Below are positions 1 through 8,033 of a stretch of 46,901 bases of DNA, in pieces. Source of the stretch: an uncultured Clostridia bacterium (lineage in GTDB: Bacteria; Bacillota; Clostridia; Peptostreptococcales; Anaerovoracaceae); the NCBI GenBank assembly GCA_945828095.1, contig CALZOZ010000008.1:1-46901 (forward strand), in the 5' to 3' direction. Position numbers and translations under genes: made by a program. The notes below the pieces were generated by a model. That model was not told where the DNA came from, did not search any database, and saw only the letters and a program-made list of their open reading frames with translations. How positions within the stretch are numbered: position 1 is the stretch's first letter; every line of letters starts with the position of its first letter.

Positions 1-48
1 AAAAGAAAAATGAGAATTTTGAGAAAAATGAAAAGTTTTTGGTTGTAG
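1..48 (+). CDS. C-terminal end of a Tn916 ORF7-like sigma factor (partial)
   Basis: Only the last 15 codons and the stop are in the window. They encode a basic tail (KRKMRILRKMKSFWL) identical to the tail of the fragment that ends at 15104. In that longer copy the preceding residues form a sigma-70 region 4-like helix-turn-helix, so this is read as the end of a small sigma-factor-like regulator of the kind found near the recombination module of Tn916-type elements. The gene runs off the left edge, so whether it is intact cannot be seen. Confidence 0.5.
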   Translation, partial: KRKMRILRKMKSFWL

Positions 49-55
49 AATTCGG
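1..55. repeat. 55-bp direct repeat, left copy
   Basis: Bases 1-55 are identical to 15057-15111 and diverge at the next base. The repeat covers the last codons and stop of the sigma-like gene and ends in GAATTCGG. It may extend further left outside the window. The two copies bound the iron island. Confidence 0.95.
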
Positions 56-205
56 ATCTGAAGGAATAGATAAAAGGCAACAGAAGCAAAAGCGTTTTCT
101 GGATGGTAATAGCCTGGAAAACTGAGCAGGGGAAAGAATCTTCAACGAAAACAATGAATGCTGCGTTTGGCGGTTATTGGCCCTTGGGTATATAGAGAAG
201 CGGAG
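56..205. other. Non-coding stretch between repeat and DtxR gene
   Basis: I see no convincing gene, RNA motif or terminator with a T-tract here. It is the first sequence unique to the iron island after the 55-bp repeat. Confidence 0.5.
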
Positions 206-580
206 TTATTCATTCGCATATTTCTTAGCATGACGTTTCATCGCTTCAAAAGTTTTATCACTGATAACATGCTCAATACGGCACGCATCTTCTGTGGCTG
301 TTTTTTCATCAATCCCCATAGCTATCAGCATTCTTGAAATGACGGTGTGCCGCTCGAATATTTTCTCAGCGATTTTTTTACCCTCATCAGTAAGGGTAAT
401 ATAGCCGTCATTATCCATTTCAATACAACCTTGCTTTTTAAGCAGGCCAACGCCTCTGCTTACACTTGCTCTTGAAAAATTCATATACATTGCAATATCA
501 ATGGAACGAACTGAGGAATTAGACTCATATAAGATATATATTGTTTCGAGATACATCTCACCGGATTCTTTAAGGGACAT
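206..580 (-). CDS. DtxR-family iron-dependent repressor
   Basis: This 124-residue protein has an N-terminal winged helix (about residues 5-65, with the recognition segment around SRASVSRGV) followed by the metal-binding dimerisation helices of the DtxR/MntR family. The visible metal ligands are of the DtxR rather than the MntR type: Met9 in EMYLETIY, His78 in ERH, and Cys100, Glu103 and His104 in the segment DACRIEHVISD. DtxR itself uses Met10, Cys102, Glu105 and His106 and is iron-responsive, whereas MntR has Asp at the first position. There is no SH3-like C-terminal domain, so it is a short form. A GGAGG lies 8 bases before the ATG. It is divergent from feoA and is the obvious candidate to bind the TTAGCAATTGCTAA palindromes. 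Iron specificity is inferred from the ligands and context. Confidence 0.88.
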   Translation of the reverse strand: MSLKESGEMYLETIYILYESNSSVRSIDIAMYMNFSRASVSRGVGLLKKQGCIEMDNDGYITLTDEGKKIAEKIFERHTVISRMLIAMGIDEKTATEDACRIEHVISDKTFEAMKRHAKKYANE

Positions 581-695
581 AGATATTTGCCTCCATTTTA
601 CATAGGAAATTTGAATAAGTTATTTTTAATAATATATCACTTTCTTCGTTAAAAATCAATGATTTCGATTTTTTGGAAAATTATTAAAAAAGAGG

Positions 696-724
696 TTGAC
701 AAATAAGGTGTGAATTAATATAAT
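696..724 (+). promoter_or_regulatory. Consensus sigma-A promoter of feoA
   Basis: TTGACA at 696-701 and TATAAT at 719-724 are separated by exactly 17 bases, a perfect consensus promoter. The expected start near 731 lies at the edge of an imperfect DtxR-type palindrome, which fits iron-dependent repression of an otherwise strong promoter. Confidence 0.9.
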
Positions 725-731
725 AATATTC

Positions 732-749
732 GGTTAGACGTTGCTAACC
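732..749. promoter_or_regulatory. Imperfect DtxR-type operator at the feoA start site
   Basis: GGTTAG and CTAACC arms (6 bp each) flank a 6-base core. The site covers the predicted transcription start of feoA. The arms match the outer part of the perfect GTTAGCAATTGCTAAC palindromes nearby, but the core differs. Confidence 0.6.
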
Positions 750-766
750 ATTTTTTGAGATTTAAT

Positions 767-782
767 GTTAGCAATTGCTAAC
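767..782. promoter_or_regulatory. Perfect DtxR-type palindrome upstream of feoA
   Basis: GTTAGCAATTGCTAAC is a perfect 16-bp palindrome in the feoA leader, 35 bases from centre to centre after the first site. Two identical copies lie before feoB and before the DUF2325 gene. The TTAG/CTAA arms resemble the outer parts of DtxR/IdeR boxes. Confidence 0.75.
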
Positions 783-817
783 GAACTGATATTTTACTAA
801 AAACTATGGAGATAGTT

Positions 818-1030
818 ATGACACTGAAAGATGCAATTGAGGGAAATGAATACATAATTAAAGATATTGTTACCGATGACGAGGAACTGAATGCTTTTTT
901 ATTTTCTCTCGGATGTTACAGTGGCGAGGCGATAACTGTTGTTTCACACCTTAAAGGCGGTTGTGTTGTTTCCATTAAAGATGGCAGGTACAACATAGAC
1001 AATCAGTTGGCAGAGGCCATAGCAATATAA
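818..1030 (+). CDS. feoA: FeoA, ferrous iron transport accessory protein
   Basis: This 70-residue SH3-like FeoA protein (begins MTLKDAIEGNEYIIKDI; ends in a beta-rich segment) is thought to bind the FeoB G-domain and assist ferrous iron uptake at the cytoplasmic membrane. I place the start at 818 rather than the in-frame ATG at 806, because GGAG at 808-811 is correctly spaced only for 818 and FeoA proteins usually begin just before the LKD motif. It is the first gene of the island's feo operon, directly behind the consensus promoter and two palindromic operators. A short hairpin and a third palindrome separate it from feoB. Confidence 0.88.
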   Translation: MTLKDAIEGNEYIIKDIVTDDEELNAFLFSLGCYSGEAITVVSHLKGGCVVSIKDGRYNIDNQLAEAIAI

Positions 1031-1032
1031 TG

Positions 1033-1060
1033 AAAAGCTGATTTGAAGATCAGTTTTTTT
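1033..1060 (+). terminator. Weak intrinsic terminator or attenuator after feoA
   Basis: A short stem (CTGAT/ATCAG extended by A-T pairs) is followed by seven T residues at 1054-1060. It would partly stop transcription between feoA and feoB. The stem is short, so read-through is likely. Confidence 0.5.
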
Positions 1061-1070
1061 GAGACATGTT

Positions 1071-1086
1071 GTTAGCAATTGCTAAC
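1071..1086. promoter_or_regulatory. Perfect DtxR-type palindrome upstream of feoB
   Basis: GTTAGCAATTGCTAAC, extended to 18 bp by a flanking T/A pair, is identical to the site at 767. A TATAAT at 1123-1128 downstream could be the -10 of a separate feoB promoter, but I see no good -35. Confidence 0.72.
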
Positions 1087-1155
1087 AAGAAAGGCGGCAA
1101 CTTTATCCGCAAGGGATAATTATATAATTTAAGAAAGCAGAGGAGGAACTCCAAA

Positions 1156-3153
1156 ATGAGAATTGCATTAACAGGTAACCCGAATTCAGGCAAGACCACA
1201 ATGTATAATGCTCTGACAGGCCGGAATGAAAAGGTCGGAAACTGGGCAGGTGTTACCGTAGAAAAGAAAGAACACCCGATTAAGAAGGCATACTATGACG
1301 GAAGTGAACAGTTTATCGCTGTTGACCTCCCAGGCGCTTATTCTATGTCTCCGTTTACAAGCGAAGAAAGCATCACAAGCTCTTATGTGAAGAAAGAAAA
1401 TCCCGATGTAATCATAAACATCGTGGATGCTACTAATTTGAGCCGTAGCCTGTTCTTCACCACACAGCTTTTGGAACTTGGTATTCCTGTTGTTGTGGCA
1501 CTTAACAAGAGCGATATCAATAAGAAAAAGGATACGAAAATTGATGTTGAAAAGTTATCGGGAAAACTTGGCTGTGCAGTAATTGAGACTACATCTACTA
1601 CTACAGAAGGATTAAAGGATGTCGTTGAAAAGGCTGCATCTGCTGCAAACAGCTCGCAGCCTGCCCCTTATCATCAGGGTAATATTGATTTGACCGACAA
1701 ATCTGCTGTTGAAGCAGCCGATCGTGAGCGATTTGAGTTTGTAAACAAAATTGTGAAAGAAGTTGAAAGCCGCAAGGTTTTAACGAAAGACAAAAATGTC
1801 AGCGATAAAATCGACAAGGTACTGACTAATAAATGGCTCGGCATTCCGATTTTTGCTGTTGTCATGTTTTTGGTATTCCAGATTTCTCAGGTTTGGATCG
1901 GTACCCCTATTGCGGATTGGCTGGTAGGCATTTTGGAAAGCTTCCAGGGATGGGTCGGCGGACTCTTAGAAACTGCAAGCCCGCTTCTTACTGCACTGTT
2001 GGTTGACGGTGTTATCGGAGGTGTAATTGCCGTTATAGGCTTCTTGCCTCTCGTTATGGCAATGTACTTCCTTATTGCAATCCTTGAGGATTGCGGATAT
2101 ATGTCCCGCGTGGCTGTTGTGCTTGACCCTATCTTTAAAAAAGTAGGCCTTTCTGGCAAGTCGGTTATTCCGTTTGTAATCACGGTTGGTTGTGCTGTTC
2201 CCGGTATCATGGCAAGCCGTACTATTCGTAATGAGCGTGAGCGCAGAGCTACTGCGATGCTTGCACCTTTTATGCCTTGCGGTGCCAAGATTCCTGTAAT
2301 TGCACTTTTTGCCGGCGCATTCTTTGATGGCGCAGGTTGGGTAAGTACCTTGATGTACCTTTCAGGTATCGTACTGATTTTCCTCGGAGCGCTTCTTGTT
2401 AACAAGATTGCGGGCTATAAAGCAAGAAAATCATTTTTTATCATAGAACTTCCCGAATACAAAGCACCTTCTCTTTGGGGAGCGTTCAAGTCCATGTGCG
2501 CTCGCGGTTGGGCTTACATAGTTAAGGCTGCGACCATTATTCTTCTTTGCAATACGGTTGTTCAGGTTATGCAGACCTTTGACTGGAGCTTTGGCGTTGC
2601 AGAAACTGCTGACTCTTCAATCCTTGCATCTATTGCAGGCCCGTTTGCATATCTTCTTGTTCCTATTGTCGGTGTGCTCTCCTGGCAGCTTGCTGCGGCC
2701 GCAGTTACCGGCTTTATCGCAAAGGAAAATGTTGTAGGCACTTTGGCAGTTTGCTTCGTGGGACTTGAGAACCTTATTGATACTGAAGAACTAGCTCTTA
2801 TGGAGGGTGCCGGCGCAGAGGCTGCAGGTATTATGGCAATTACCAAAGTTGCCGCCCTTGCATACCTCATGTTTAATCTTTATACTCCTCCTTGCTTTGC
2901 CGCTATTGGTGCCATGAACTCCGAAATGAAGAGCGGCAAGTGGGTTTGGGGAGCTATCGGACTTCAGCTCGGCATTGGCTACACAGTCGGCTATTTGGTT
3001 TACACCGTCGGCACGCTTATCACTGCTTCGGCAACACTTAATGCAGGTGCGGCTATCGGTGGACTTATTGCTGTCCTTGTCTTTGCGGCAATTGTAATTG
3101 CTTTGATTAACAACACAAACAAGAAAATGAAGGCAGAGTACGCACTCAGTTAA
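1156..3153 (+). CDS. feoB: FeoB, ferrous iron transporter
   Basis: FeoB (665 residues) moves Fe2+ across the cytoplasmic membrane. The N-terminal G-protein domain shows the G1 loop GNPNSGKT at residues 7-14, a switch region NWAGVTVEKKE, G3 DLPG at 57-60 and G4 NKSD at 117-120. A helical spacer follows, then the membrane domain from about residue 225 with Gate-type segments, including a Cys-containing VGCAVPGIMASR and PFMPCGAKIPV, which are typical of FeoB pores. AGGAGG at 1141-1146 sets the start. The length is slightly short for the family but both domains are complete. It is followed after 5 bases by a small Cys-rich membrane peptide and then a strong terminator, so feoA-feoB-peptide form one unit under DtxR-type palindromes. 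Confidence 0.97.
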   Translation: MRIALTGNPNSGKTTMYNALTGRNEKVGNWAGVTVEKKEHPIKKAYYDGSEQFIAVDLPGAYSMSPFTSEESITSSYVKKENPDVIINIVDATNLSRSLFFTTQLLELGIPVVVALNKSDINKKKDTKIDVEKLSGKLGCAVIETTSTTTEGLKDVVEKAASAANSSQPAPYHQGNIDLTDKSAVEAADRERFEFVNKIVKEVESRKVLTKDKNVSDKIDKVLTNKWLGIPIFAVVMFLVFQISQVWIGTPIADWLVGILESFQGWVGGLLETASPLLTALLVDGVIGGVIAVIGFLPLVMAMYFLIAILEDCGYMSRVAVVLDPIFKKVGLSGKSVIPFVITVGCAVPGIMASRTIRNERERRATAMLAPFMPCGAKIPVIALFAGAFFDGAGWVSTLMYLSGIVLIFLGALLVNKIAGYKARKSFFIIELPEYKAPSLWGAFKSMCARGWAYIVKAATIILLCNTVVQVMQTFDWSFGVAETADSSILASIAGPFAYLLVPIVGVLSWQLAAAAVTGFIAKENVVGTLAVCFVGLENLIDTEELALMEGAGAEAAGIMAITKVAALAYLMFNLYTPPCFAAIGAMNSEMKSGKWVWGAIGLQLGIGYTVGYLVYTVGTLITASATLNAGAAIGGLIAVLVFAAIVIALINNTNKKMKAEYALS

Positions 3154-3158
3154 TAATT

Positions 3159-3317
3159 ATGGAAAACTATATTGTAGCCGGAATACTGATTGTGATTATT
3201 GTCGGTATCATTCTCTACCTTGTAAGGCAAAAGAAAAAAGGTGTGAAATGTGTTGGCTGTCCATACGCAAAACAATGTGGCGGTAACTGCAACCACGCAG
3301 ATAATCATCAGATGTAA
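3159..3317 (+). CDS. FeoB-associated Cys-rich membrane peptide
   Basis: This 52-residue protein has one N-terminal membrane segment (residues 5-21), a basic stretch RQKKK and a short cytoplasmic tail with four cysteines (C31, C34, C40, C44; spacing CxxC-x5-C-x3-C) and histidines. This is the layout of the FeoB-associated Cys-rich membrane protein family that commonly follows feoB in Firmicutes; its exact role, possibly metal relay or gating, is not established. It starts 5 bases after the feoB stop and is presumably translated from the same message. A perfect hairpin terminator follows directly. Confidence 0.85.
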   Translation: MENYIVAGILIVIIVGIILYLVRQKKKGVKCVGCPYAKQCGGNCNHADNHQM

Positions 3318-3324
3318 TTTTAGG

Positions 3325-3359
3325 GGAATGCGTTCGGCGCGAAACGCATTCCTTTTTTT
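3325..3359 (+). terminator. Intrinsic terminator of the feo operon
   Basis: A perfect 10-bp stem (3325-3334 with 3343-3352) with an 8-base loop is followed by seven T residues. Confidence 0.93.
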
Positions 3360-3379
3360 CAAAAAAGTGAGAATCAGCC

Positions 3380-3745
3380 ATGACGAATAATACAATTTTG
3401 ACTGCCGCCCATATCAGATATTTGTTGGCATTGAAACGACTCAGCGGCGAAGAGGGAATAAGAAGCGTAGATATAGCTAATGACTTAAACTTGTCAAAGG
3501 CGAGTGTTCATAATATGATGGACACATTTCTCGAATTAAAATACATAACCAAAGAATACGGCGGCAAAGTTTTTTTAACTGAATACGGGCTCAAGCGTGC
3601 AACTGAATTTGAGCGTTATCATAATAATTTGAAAAACCAACTTTTTTCTCAGGTAACTGTCGATGGTACAGCAGACAGCGCAATATATGCATTTTTGGCA
3701 GAACTTTCTGAAAACAGTTTAATGATGCTTGCCGGCATCGGATAG
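3380..3745 (+). CDS. DtxR-like winged-helix regulator lacking the metal site
   Basis: The 121-residue protein follows the DtxR fold in its first 75 residues (winged helix with VDIANDLNLSKASVHNMMD and a wing ending in LTEYG). The second half no longer carries the ligands: the helix that should hold Cys/Glu, x2, Glu-His reads SAIYAFLAELSE, and the first-helix Met/Asp position is not conserved. It therefore probably does not sense metal like the repressor at 206-580. It begins 63 bases after the feo terminator and 9 bases ahead of the HMA gene, so it may control the next transcription unit. It could also be called MarR-like; the DtxR relationship is inferred from the HTH and neighbours. Confidence 0.65.
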   Translation: MTNNTILTAAHIRYLLALKRLSGEEGIRSVDIANDLNLSKASVHNMMDTFLELKYITKEYGGKVFLTEYGLKRATEFERYHNNLKNQLFSQVTVDGTADSAIYAFLAELSENSLMMLAGIG

Positions 3746-3753
3746 GAGCTATT

Positions 3754-4110
3754 ATGCAAAACTATGTGATTATTGGATTCCTCGCAGTTGTTATCACAGT
3801 TGGTATAATCTATTCTGTGAAACATTTTAAAGGTGAGGGCGGCTGCTGCGGAGGCGGCAGTTACAAACCTAAACCCAAGAAACTATCAAATGTTCTTTAT
3901 AAGAAAACCTTTAAGATTGAAGGTATGCACTGCGAGCACTGCAAAAACAGGGTTGAAGAAGTTGTAAATGATATCAAAGGTGTGGCTGGAAAAGTAGATT
4001 TAAAAAAAGGCGAACTTACGGTTTCTTATGCTGAAGATGTCGATGACGAGGTTATCATATTTCGGATCGAACGAGCCGGTTATAGCGTTGCCGGCTATTT
4101 AGAGTCTTAA
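3754..4110 (+). CDS. Membrane-anchored heavy-metal-associated (HMA) domain protein
   Basis: The 118-residue protein begins with one membrane helix (about 4-23), then a Gly/Cys cluster (GGCCGGG at about 29-36), a basic linker, and a CopZ/HMA domain from about residue 50 with the metal motif MHCEHC. HMA domains bind Cu+, Zn2+ or related soft metals through the CxxC pair. The N-terminal half resembles FeoB-associated Cys-rich peptides, so this looks like that peptide fused to an HMA domain. It lies between a DtxR-like regulator and an ABC transporter pair with short spacings, suggesting one operon. The bound metal is not evident. Confidence 0.8.
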   Translation: MQNYVIIGFLAVVITVGIIYSVKHFKGEGGCCGGGSYKPKPKKLSNVLYKKTFKIEGMHCEHCKNRVEEVVNDIKGVAGKVDLKKGELTVSYAEDVDDEVIIFRIERAGYSVAGYLES

Positions 4111-4126
4111 AGAAAGGAAAAATTAC

Positions 4127-4828
4127 ATGCAGATTGTTGAATTTAAAGATGTCAGCCGCATTTATAAAAGCGGCGACCACGAATTGAAAGCACTTGATGG
4201 CGTGAACTTTTCACTTGACGAAGGTAAATTTGTTGTTATCTTAGGACCATCAGGTGCAGGGAAAAGCACATTGCTTAATCTGCTTGGAGGCCTTGACAGT
4301 CCGACGAGCGGAAAAATAATTGTTGAAGGAAAGGATATTTCCACTCTGTCAAATGATGAGCTTGCTGAATACAGAGCCGCTGCAGTTGGCTTTGTGTTTC
4401 AGTTTTATAACCTTGTTCCTACGCTTACGGTCAGGGAAAATGTGGCGCTTGTAAGGGAAATAGCAAAAGATTCACTTTCTCCTGAAGAAATGCTGGCAGA
4501 AGTTGGACTCTCCGACCATTTGAATAACTTCCCGTCTGAGCTTTCAGGCGGTGAACAGCAGAGAGTGTCTATTGCTCGTGCGCTTGCAAAGAATCCCAAA
4601 ATCCTGCTTTGCGATGAGCCGACGGGAGCGCTTGATTCAGAAACCGGTGTTCTTATATTAAAACTCTTGATGTCTATGGCAAAAGGTTACGGAAAAACCA
4701 TTGTCATTGTAACACACAATCAAAATATTGCAAAAATGGCGGATGTTGTGATTCGGGTAAAGAACGGAAAAATACGTTCTTTCGATGAACAGCAAAGTCC
4801 AATGAGTGCGGATGAAGTGGAGTGGTAA
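4127..4828 (+). CDS. ABC transporter ATPase (LolD/MacB type)
   Basis: This 233-residue nucleotide-binding subunit has a Walker [10 protein letters not shown]-loop region VFQFYN, signature LSGGEQQR, Walker B ILLCDEPT and switch histidine in THNQ. The sequence matches the MacB/LolD/FtsE class, which pairs with FtsX-fold permeases and powers extrusion or envelope mechanotransmission rather than classical import. The partner permease starts two bases after its stop. The genes sit in the iron island behind the HMA protein. The substrate is unknown. Confidence 0.93.
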   Translation: MQIVEFKDVSRIYKSGDHELKALDGVNFSLDEGKFVVILGPSGAGKSTLLNLLGGLDSPTSGKIIVEGKDISTLSNDELAEYRAAAVGFVFQFYNLVPTLTVRENVALVREIAKDSLSPEEMLAEVGLSDHLNNFPSELSGGEQQRVSIARALAKNPKILLCDEPTGALDSETGVLILKLLMSMAKGYGKTIVIVTHNQNIAKMADVVIRVKNGKIRSFDEQQSPMSADEVEW

Positions 4829-4829
4829 T

Positions 4830-7109
4830 ATGCTGTTTCGCAAATTATGGAGAACAATGGGATTATATAAGGCGCAGTTTATTTCAATGGTTATTATGAT
4901 TGCGCTTGGAATCGGCATTTTTGTCGGCTTCAATATGGAATGGGTAAGTATAGACAAGAACACTAACGGCTTCTTAGAGCAAACCGGATTTGCGGATTAC
5001 CGCATCATTTCCGAAAACGGATTTTCAAAGGAAGATGTAGAAAGCATTGCCTCCCTTACCGGAATTGATAAGGCTGCCCGCTATCTGTCGGTACAGGCTG
5101 ATGTAAAAGAAAGGGATGGAGACACAATATCTTTTACTGTAACAGAAAATGCGGATGTTTCAGGCTTTGCTTTAATGGGCGGCGAACCATACGATGCAAA
5201 CAGCAGTGACGGAATATGGCTTTCCGATAAATATGCATCTGCAAACGGAATATCTCTTGGAGATGCTCTTACTTTCAGGTATAAGAATATTGAATTTAAA
5301 GGGAATGTTAAAGGACTTATCAAATCGGGCGAACATATGGTGTGTGTCCGTGATGAAACGCAGCTTATGCCTGATTATAAGACCCACGGCTTTGCTTATA
5401 TCTCTCCTGCCATGTATAAAGAAACGGCAGGCTTTGAGTATTATCCGCAAATCAATGTACTGTCCAAACTTGAAAAAAAGAAGTTTACAGACAAGGTTGA
5501 CAAGGCTTTGGATACAACCCTTATGATTCTGACAAAAGATGAAACTGTTTCATATGCAGGTCCACAGGGAGAGATTGACGAAGGAAAGACAATGGGAAGC
5601 ATTCTTCCTGTTCTGTTTTTGCTGATTGCCGTGCTTACTATGGTTACGACGATGCACAGAGTAGCCGCAAAAGAAAAAACGCAGATCGGCACGCTGAAAG
5701 CTCTTGGTTTTAAGGACAAAAGGATTTTGCGGCATTACACGTCCTATGCTTTTATGATTGGAATTATGGGAACGGCTTCAGGAATTGCTCTCGGCTATCT
5801 TGTAGCTTGGCTGGTACTGAATCCAAACGGTATGATGGCGACTTATATTGATATACCTGATTGGAAGCTGTATTTGCCGTGGTTCTGTGTTGTTATCCTC
5901 GTTCTGATTCTTGCTCTCATAACCCTTATCGGTTTTCTGTCTGTACGGCAGATGCTGAAAGGTAATGCGGCAGATGCACTTCGCCCTTATATACCGAAAA
6001 AGATGAAGAGATTGCTGCTTGAAAAAACTGTAATTTGGAAAAAGCTCAGCTTTGGTGCAAAGTGGAACCTGCGTGACAGCATGCGGCATAAATCAAGGAC
6101 GCTTATGAGCCTTATCGGCGTTGTCGGGTGCGCTTTGATTGTTGTGGCGGCACTGGGTATGGGAGATACTATGGATTCATTTTTGGATATGTACTACGGT
6201 GATGCGTTACATTACAATTCACGTATCAATCTCTCAGAACAGGTAACAACGGAAAAAACCAATGAACTGATAGAAAAATATGAAGGCGATTACAGCGCAT
6301 CGGTGGCTGTTCAGGTGGGCGAAAAAGCGGTTTCCCTCGATGTATATCACACACCGGGCGATTTTGTCAGGTTCCCCGACGAAAACAACAACTTCATCGA
6401 AATAGAAGATGACGGCGTGTACCTGTGTATGCGTTTAGCAAAGGAATTTGACCTTTCTGAGGGAGATACTTTTCGTGTAAGCCCATACGGCTCAGATAAA
6501 ACCTACACCCTAAAAGTGGCAGGTGTCATTCGTTCCGTATCGGAAAATATGGTGATTTCTCCTGAGTATGCTGATAGTATAGATTTGCCGTATACTATAA
6601 ATTCAATATATACTAAAACTGCGAAAACGGATATTTCATCTGACGATGCTGTTGCTTCGGTGCAATCCAAGCAAGCAATTATCGATTCTTTTGACAGCAT
6701 GATGGAACTGATGAATCTGATGATTCTGATTTTCATCATTGCCGCTATCGTGCTCGGCGTGGTCGTGCTTTATAACCTTGGTGTGATGAGTTATACGGAA
6801 CGATATCGTGAAATGGCTACATTAAAGGTAGTAGGCTTTAAGGACAGAAAAATCGGAGCCTTGCTGATAGGGCAGAATCTCTGGATTTCACTGATCGGCG
6901 TTATAATTGGTATTCCACTTGGTGCGGCGGTTCTGGACTACCTTATGAATGCTCTTGCGTCAGAATACGAAATGAAAACAGTAATTGATGTTTCCACCTA
7001 CATTGTAAACATTCTTCTTACTGTGGGAATGTCGGTTCTTGTAAGCCTTTTAGTGGCAAGAAAGAATAGGAAAATTGATATGGTAGAGGCATTGAAAGGT
7101 GTGGAATAA
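4830..7109 (+). CDS. FtsX-family ABC permease (two FtsX domains)
   Basis: The 759-residue protein has an N-terminal membrane helix (about 12-35), a large extracytoplasmic region, a triple-helix FtsX unit around residues 255-380, a second helix plus extracytoplasmic domain (about 420-640) and a final FtsX unit to the C-terminus, ending in RKIDMVEALKG. This duplicated layout is typical of Firmicute peptide or lipid exporters that pair with MacB-like ATPases. I chose ATG 4830 because GGAG at 4819-4822 is well placed; an in-frame GTG at 4806 would lie inside the ATPase gene. The next gene starts 8 bases downstream. The substrate is unknown. Confidence 0.9.
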   Translation: MLFRKLWRTMGLYKAQFISMVIMIALGIGIFVGFNMEWVSIDKNTNGFLEQTGFADYRIISENGFSKEDVESIASLTGIDKAARYLSVQADVKERDGDTISFTVTENADVSGFALMGGEPYDANSSDGIWLSDKYASANGISLGDALTFRYKNIEFKGNVKGLIKSGEHMVCVRDETQLMPDYKTHGFAYISPAMYKETAGFEYYPQINVLSKLEKKKFTDKVDKALDTTLMILTKDETVSYAGPQGEIDEGKTMGSILPVLFLLIAVLTMVTTMHRVAAKEKTQIGTLKALGFKDKRILRHYTSYAFMIGIMGTASGIALGYLVAWLVLNPNGMMATYIDIPDWKLYLPWFCVVILVLILALITLIGFLSVRQMLKGNAADALRPYIPKKMKRLLLEKTVIWKKLSFGAKWNLRDSMRHKSRTLMSLIGVVGCALIVVAALGMGDTMDSFLDMYYGDALHYNSRINLSEQVTTEKTNELIEKYEGDYSASVAVQVGEKAVSLDVYHTPGDFVRFPDENNNFIEIEDDGVYLCMRLAKEFDLSEGDTFRVSPYGSDKTYTLKVAGVIRSVSENMVISPEYADSIDLPYTINSIYTKTAKTDISSDDAVASVQSKQAIIDSFDSMMELMNLMILIFIIAAIVLGVVVLYNLGVMSYTERYREMATLKVVGFKDRKIGALLIGQNLWISLIGVIIGIPLGAAVLDYLMNALASEYEMKTVIDVSTYIVNILLTVGMSVLVSLLVARKNRKIDMVEALKGVE

Positions 7110-7117
7110 AGGCGATT

Positions 7118-8020
7118 ATGAAAACAAAATGTAACGAAATTGACAGTCGTATTCAAAGAACTTCATATCAGGTTTTTCCTGGAATAAAACTGGTTTATAA
7201 CAGCATCCATGTTCAAAGTATTGATGATACTGAAAAATCCGATGACGATGTCATTGAAATCTGTCATTGCCGTGAAGGGCGTATGGAGTTTAACTTACGA
7301 GACGAGTTCTGTTACATTACTCCAGGCGACATTATCATTGTGCGGTCAGGAGATATAACAGGAGCTTCCTATTTCCCAATTGGACATTATCACGGCATTT
7401 CAATTTTTATTGATATTGACCGGGCGCCAGGATGCCTGTCCTGCTTTTTGGGTGATGTAAAGGTTCAGCCCAAATTGCTCGCAGAGAAGTTTTGCAGTTC
7501 AAATAGATGTTTTGTTGCTCGCTCCAACCCTTCATTCGAACATATATTTTCAGAAATCTACTCAGTTCCTGAAAAAATAAGAAGGGGATATTTAAAAATA
7601 AAAACCTTGGAACTGCTGCTTTTTTTGAGTGCAATGGAACCTGAACAGGATGAATATCATACCCGCGCACTGTCCAAAACACAGGTAGCGCTTGCCAAAG
7701 AAATAAGCAGGTATCTGACCGAACATATGGATAATCGTATCACTCTTGACCAACTTTCAGATTTTTTTCATGTTTCAGGGACGCAGATAAAAACCGCATT
7801 TAAGGCGGTTTACGGAGTTTCCTTTTATGCCTACATTCGAACTCAAAAAATGGAGTCGGCCGCATATATGCTTGAGTATACCGATAAATCCATACTTGAA
7901 ATTGCTGGTGAACACGGATATGACAACGGCAGCAAATTTGCCAATGCCTTTAAAGCCGTAAAAGGATTGACACCAACCGAACACCGAAGCCGCAATCTAT
8001 TCCGGCAGCATGACGAATAA
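7118..8020 (+). CDS. AraC-family transcriptional regulator
   Basis: The 300-residue protein has an N-terminal sensor domain of cupin type (about 20-180, including the YITPGDIIIV strand pair) and a C-terminal AraC/XylS double helix-turn-helix (about 195-295, with LDQLSDFFHVSGTQIKTAF and the second helix segment SILEIAGEHGYDNGSKF). AraC regulators of this size often accompany siderophore-type ABC transporters such as YbtPQ, where they activate transcription when the siderophore is bound. The YbtPQ-like pair lies 3.3 kb downstream. Its promoter has a good -10 but no -35, which would suit an activator. That link is inference. Confidence 0.88.
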   Translation: MKTKCNEIDSRIQRTSYQVFPGIKLVYNSIHVQSIDDTEKSDDDVIEICHCREGRMEFNLRDEFCYITPGDIIIVRSGDITGASYFPIGHYHGISIFIDIDRAPGCLSCFLGDVKVQPKLLAEKFCSSNRCFVARSNPSFEHIFSEIYSVPEKIRRGYLKIKTLELLLFLSAMEPEQDEYHTRALSKTQVALAKEISRYLTEHMDNRITLDQLSDFFHVSGTQIKTAFKAVYGVSFYAYIRTQKMESAAYMLEYTDKSILEIAGEHGYDNGSKFANAFKAVKGLTPTEHRSRNLFRQHDE

Positions 8021-8033
8021 ACAGGAGACAGTT

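Noticed and set aside
806-817. ATG at 806 as the feoA start
   Set aside because: It has no ribosome site; GGAG at 808-811 serves the ATG at 818, which matches the usual FeoA N-terminus.
1887-2870. Long minus-strand open frames within feoB
   Set aside because: They are antisense shadows of a clearly coding gene, with no ribosome sites or recognisable domains.
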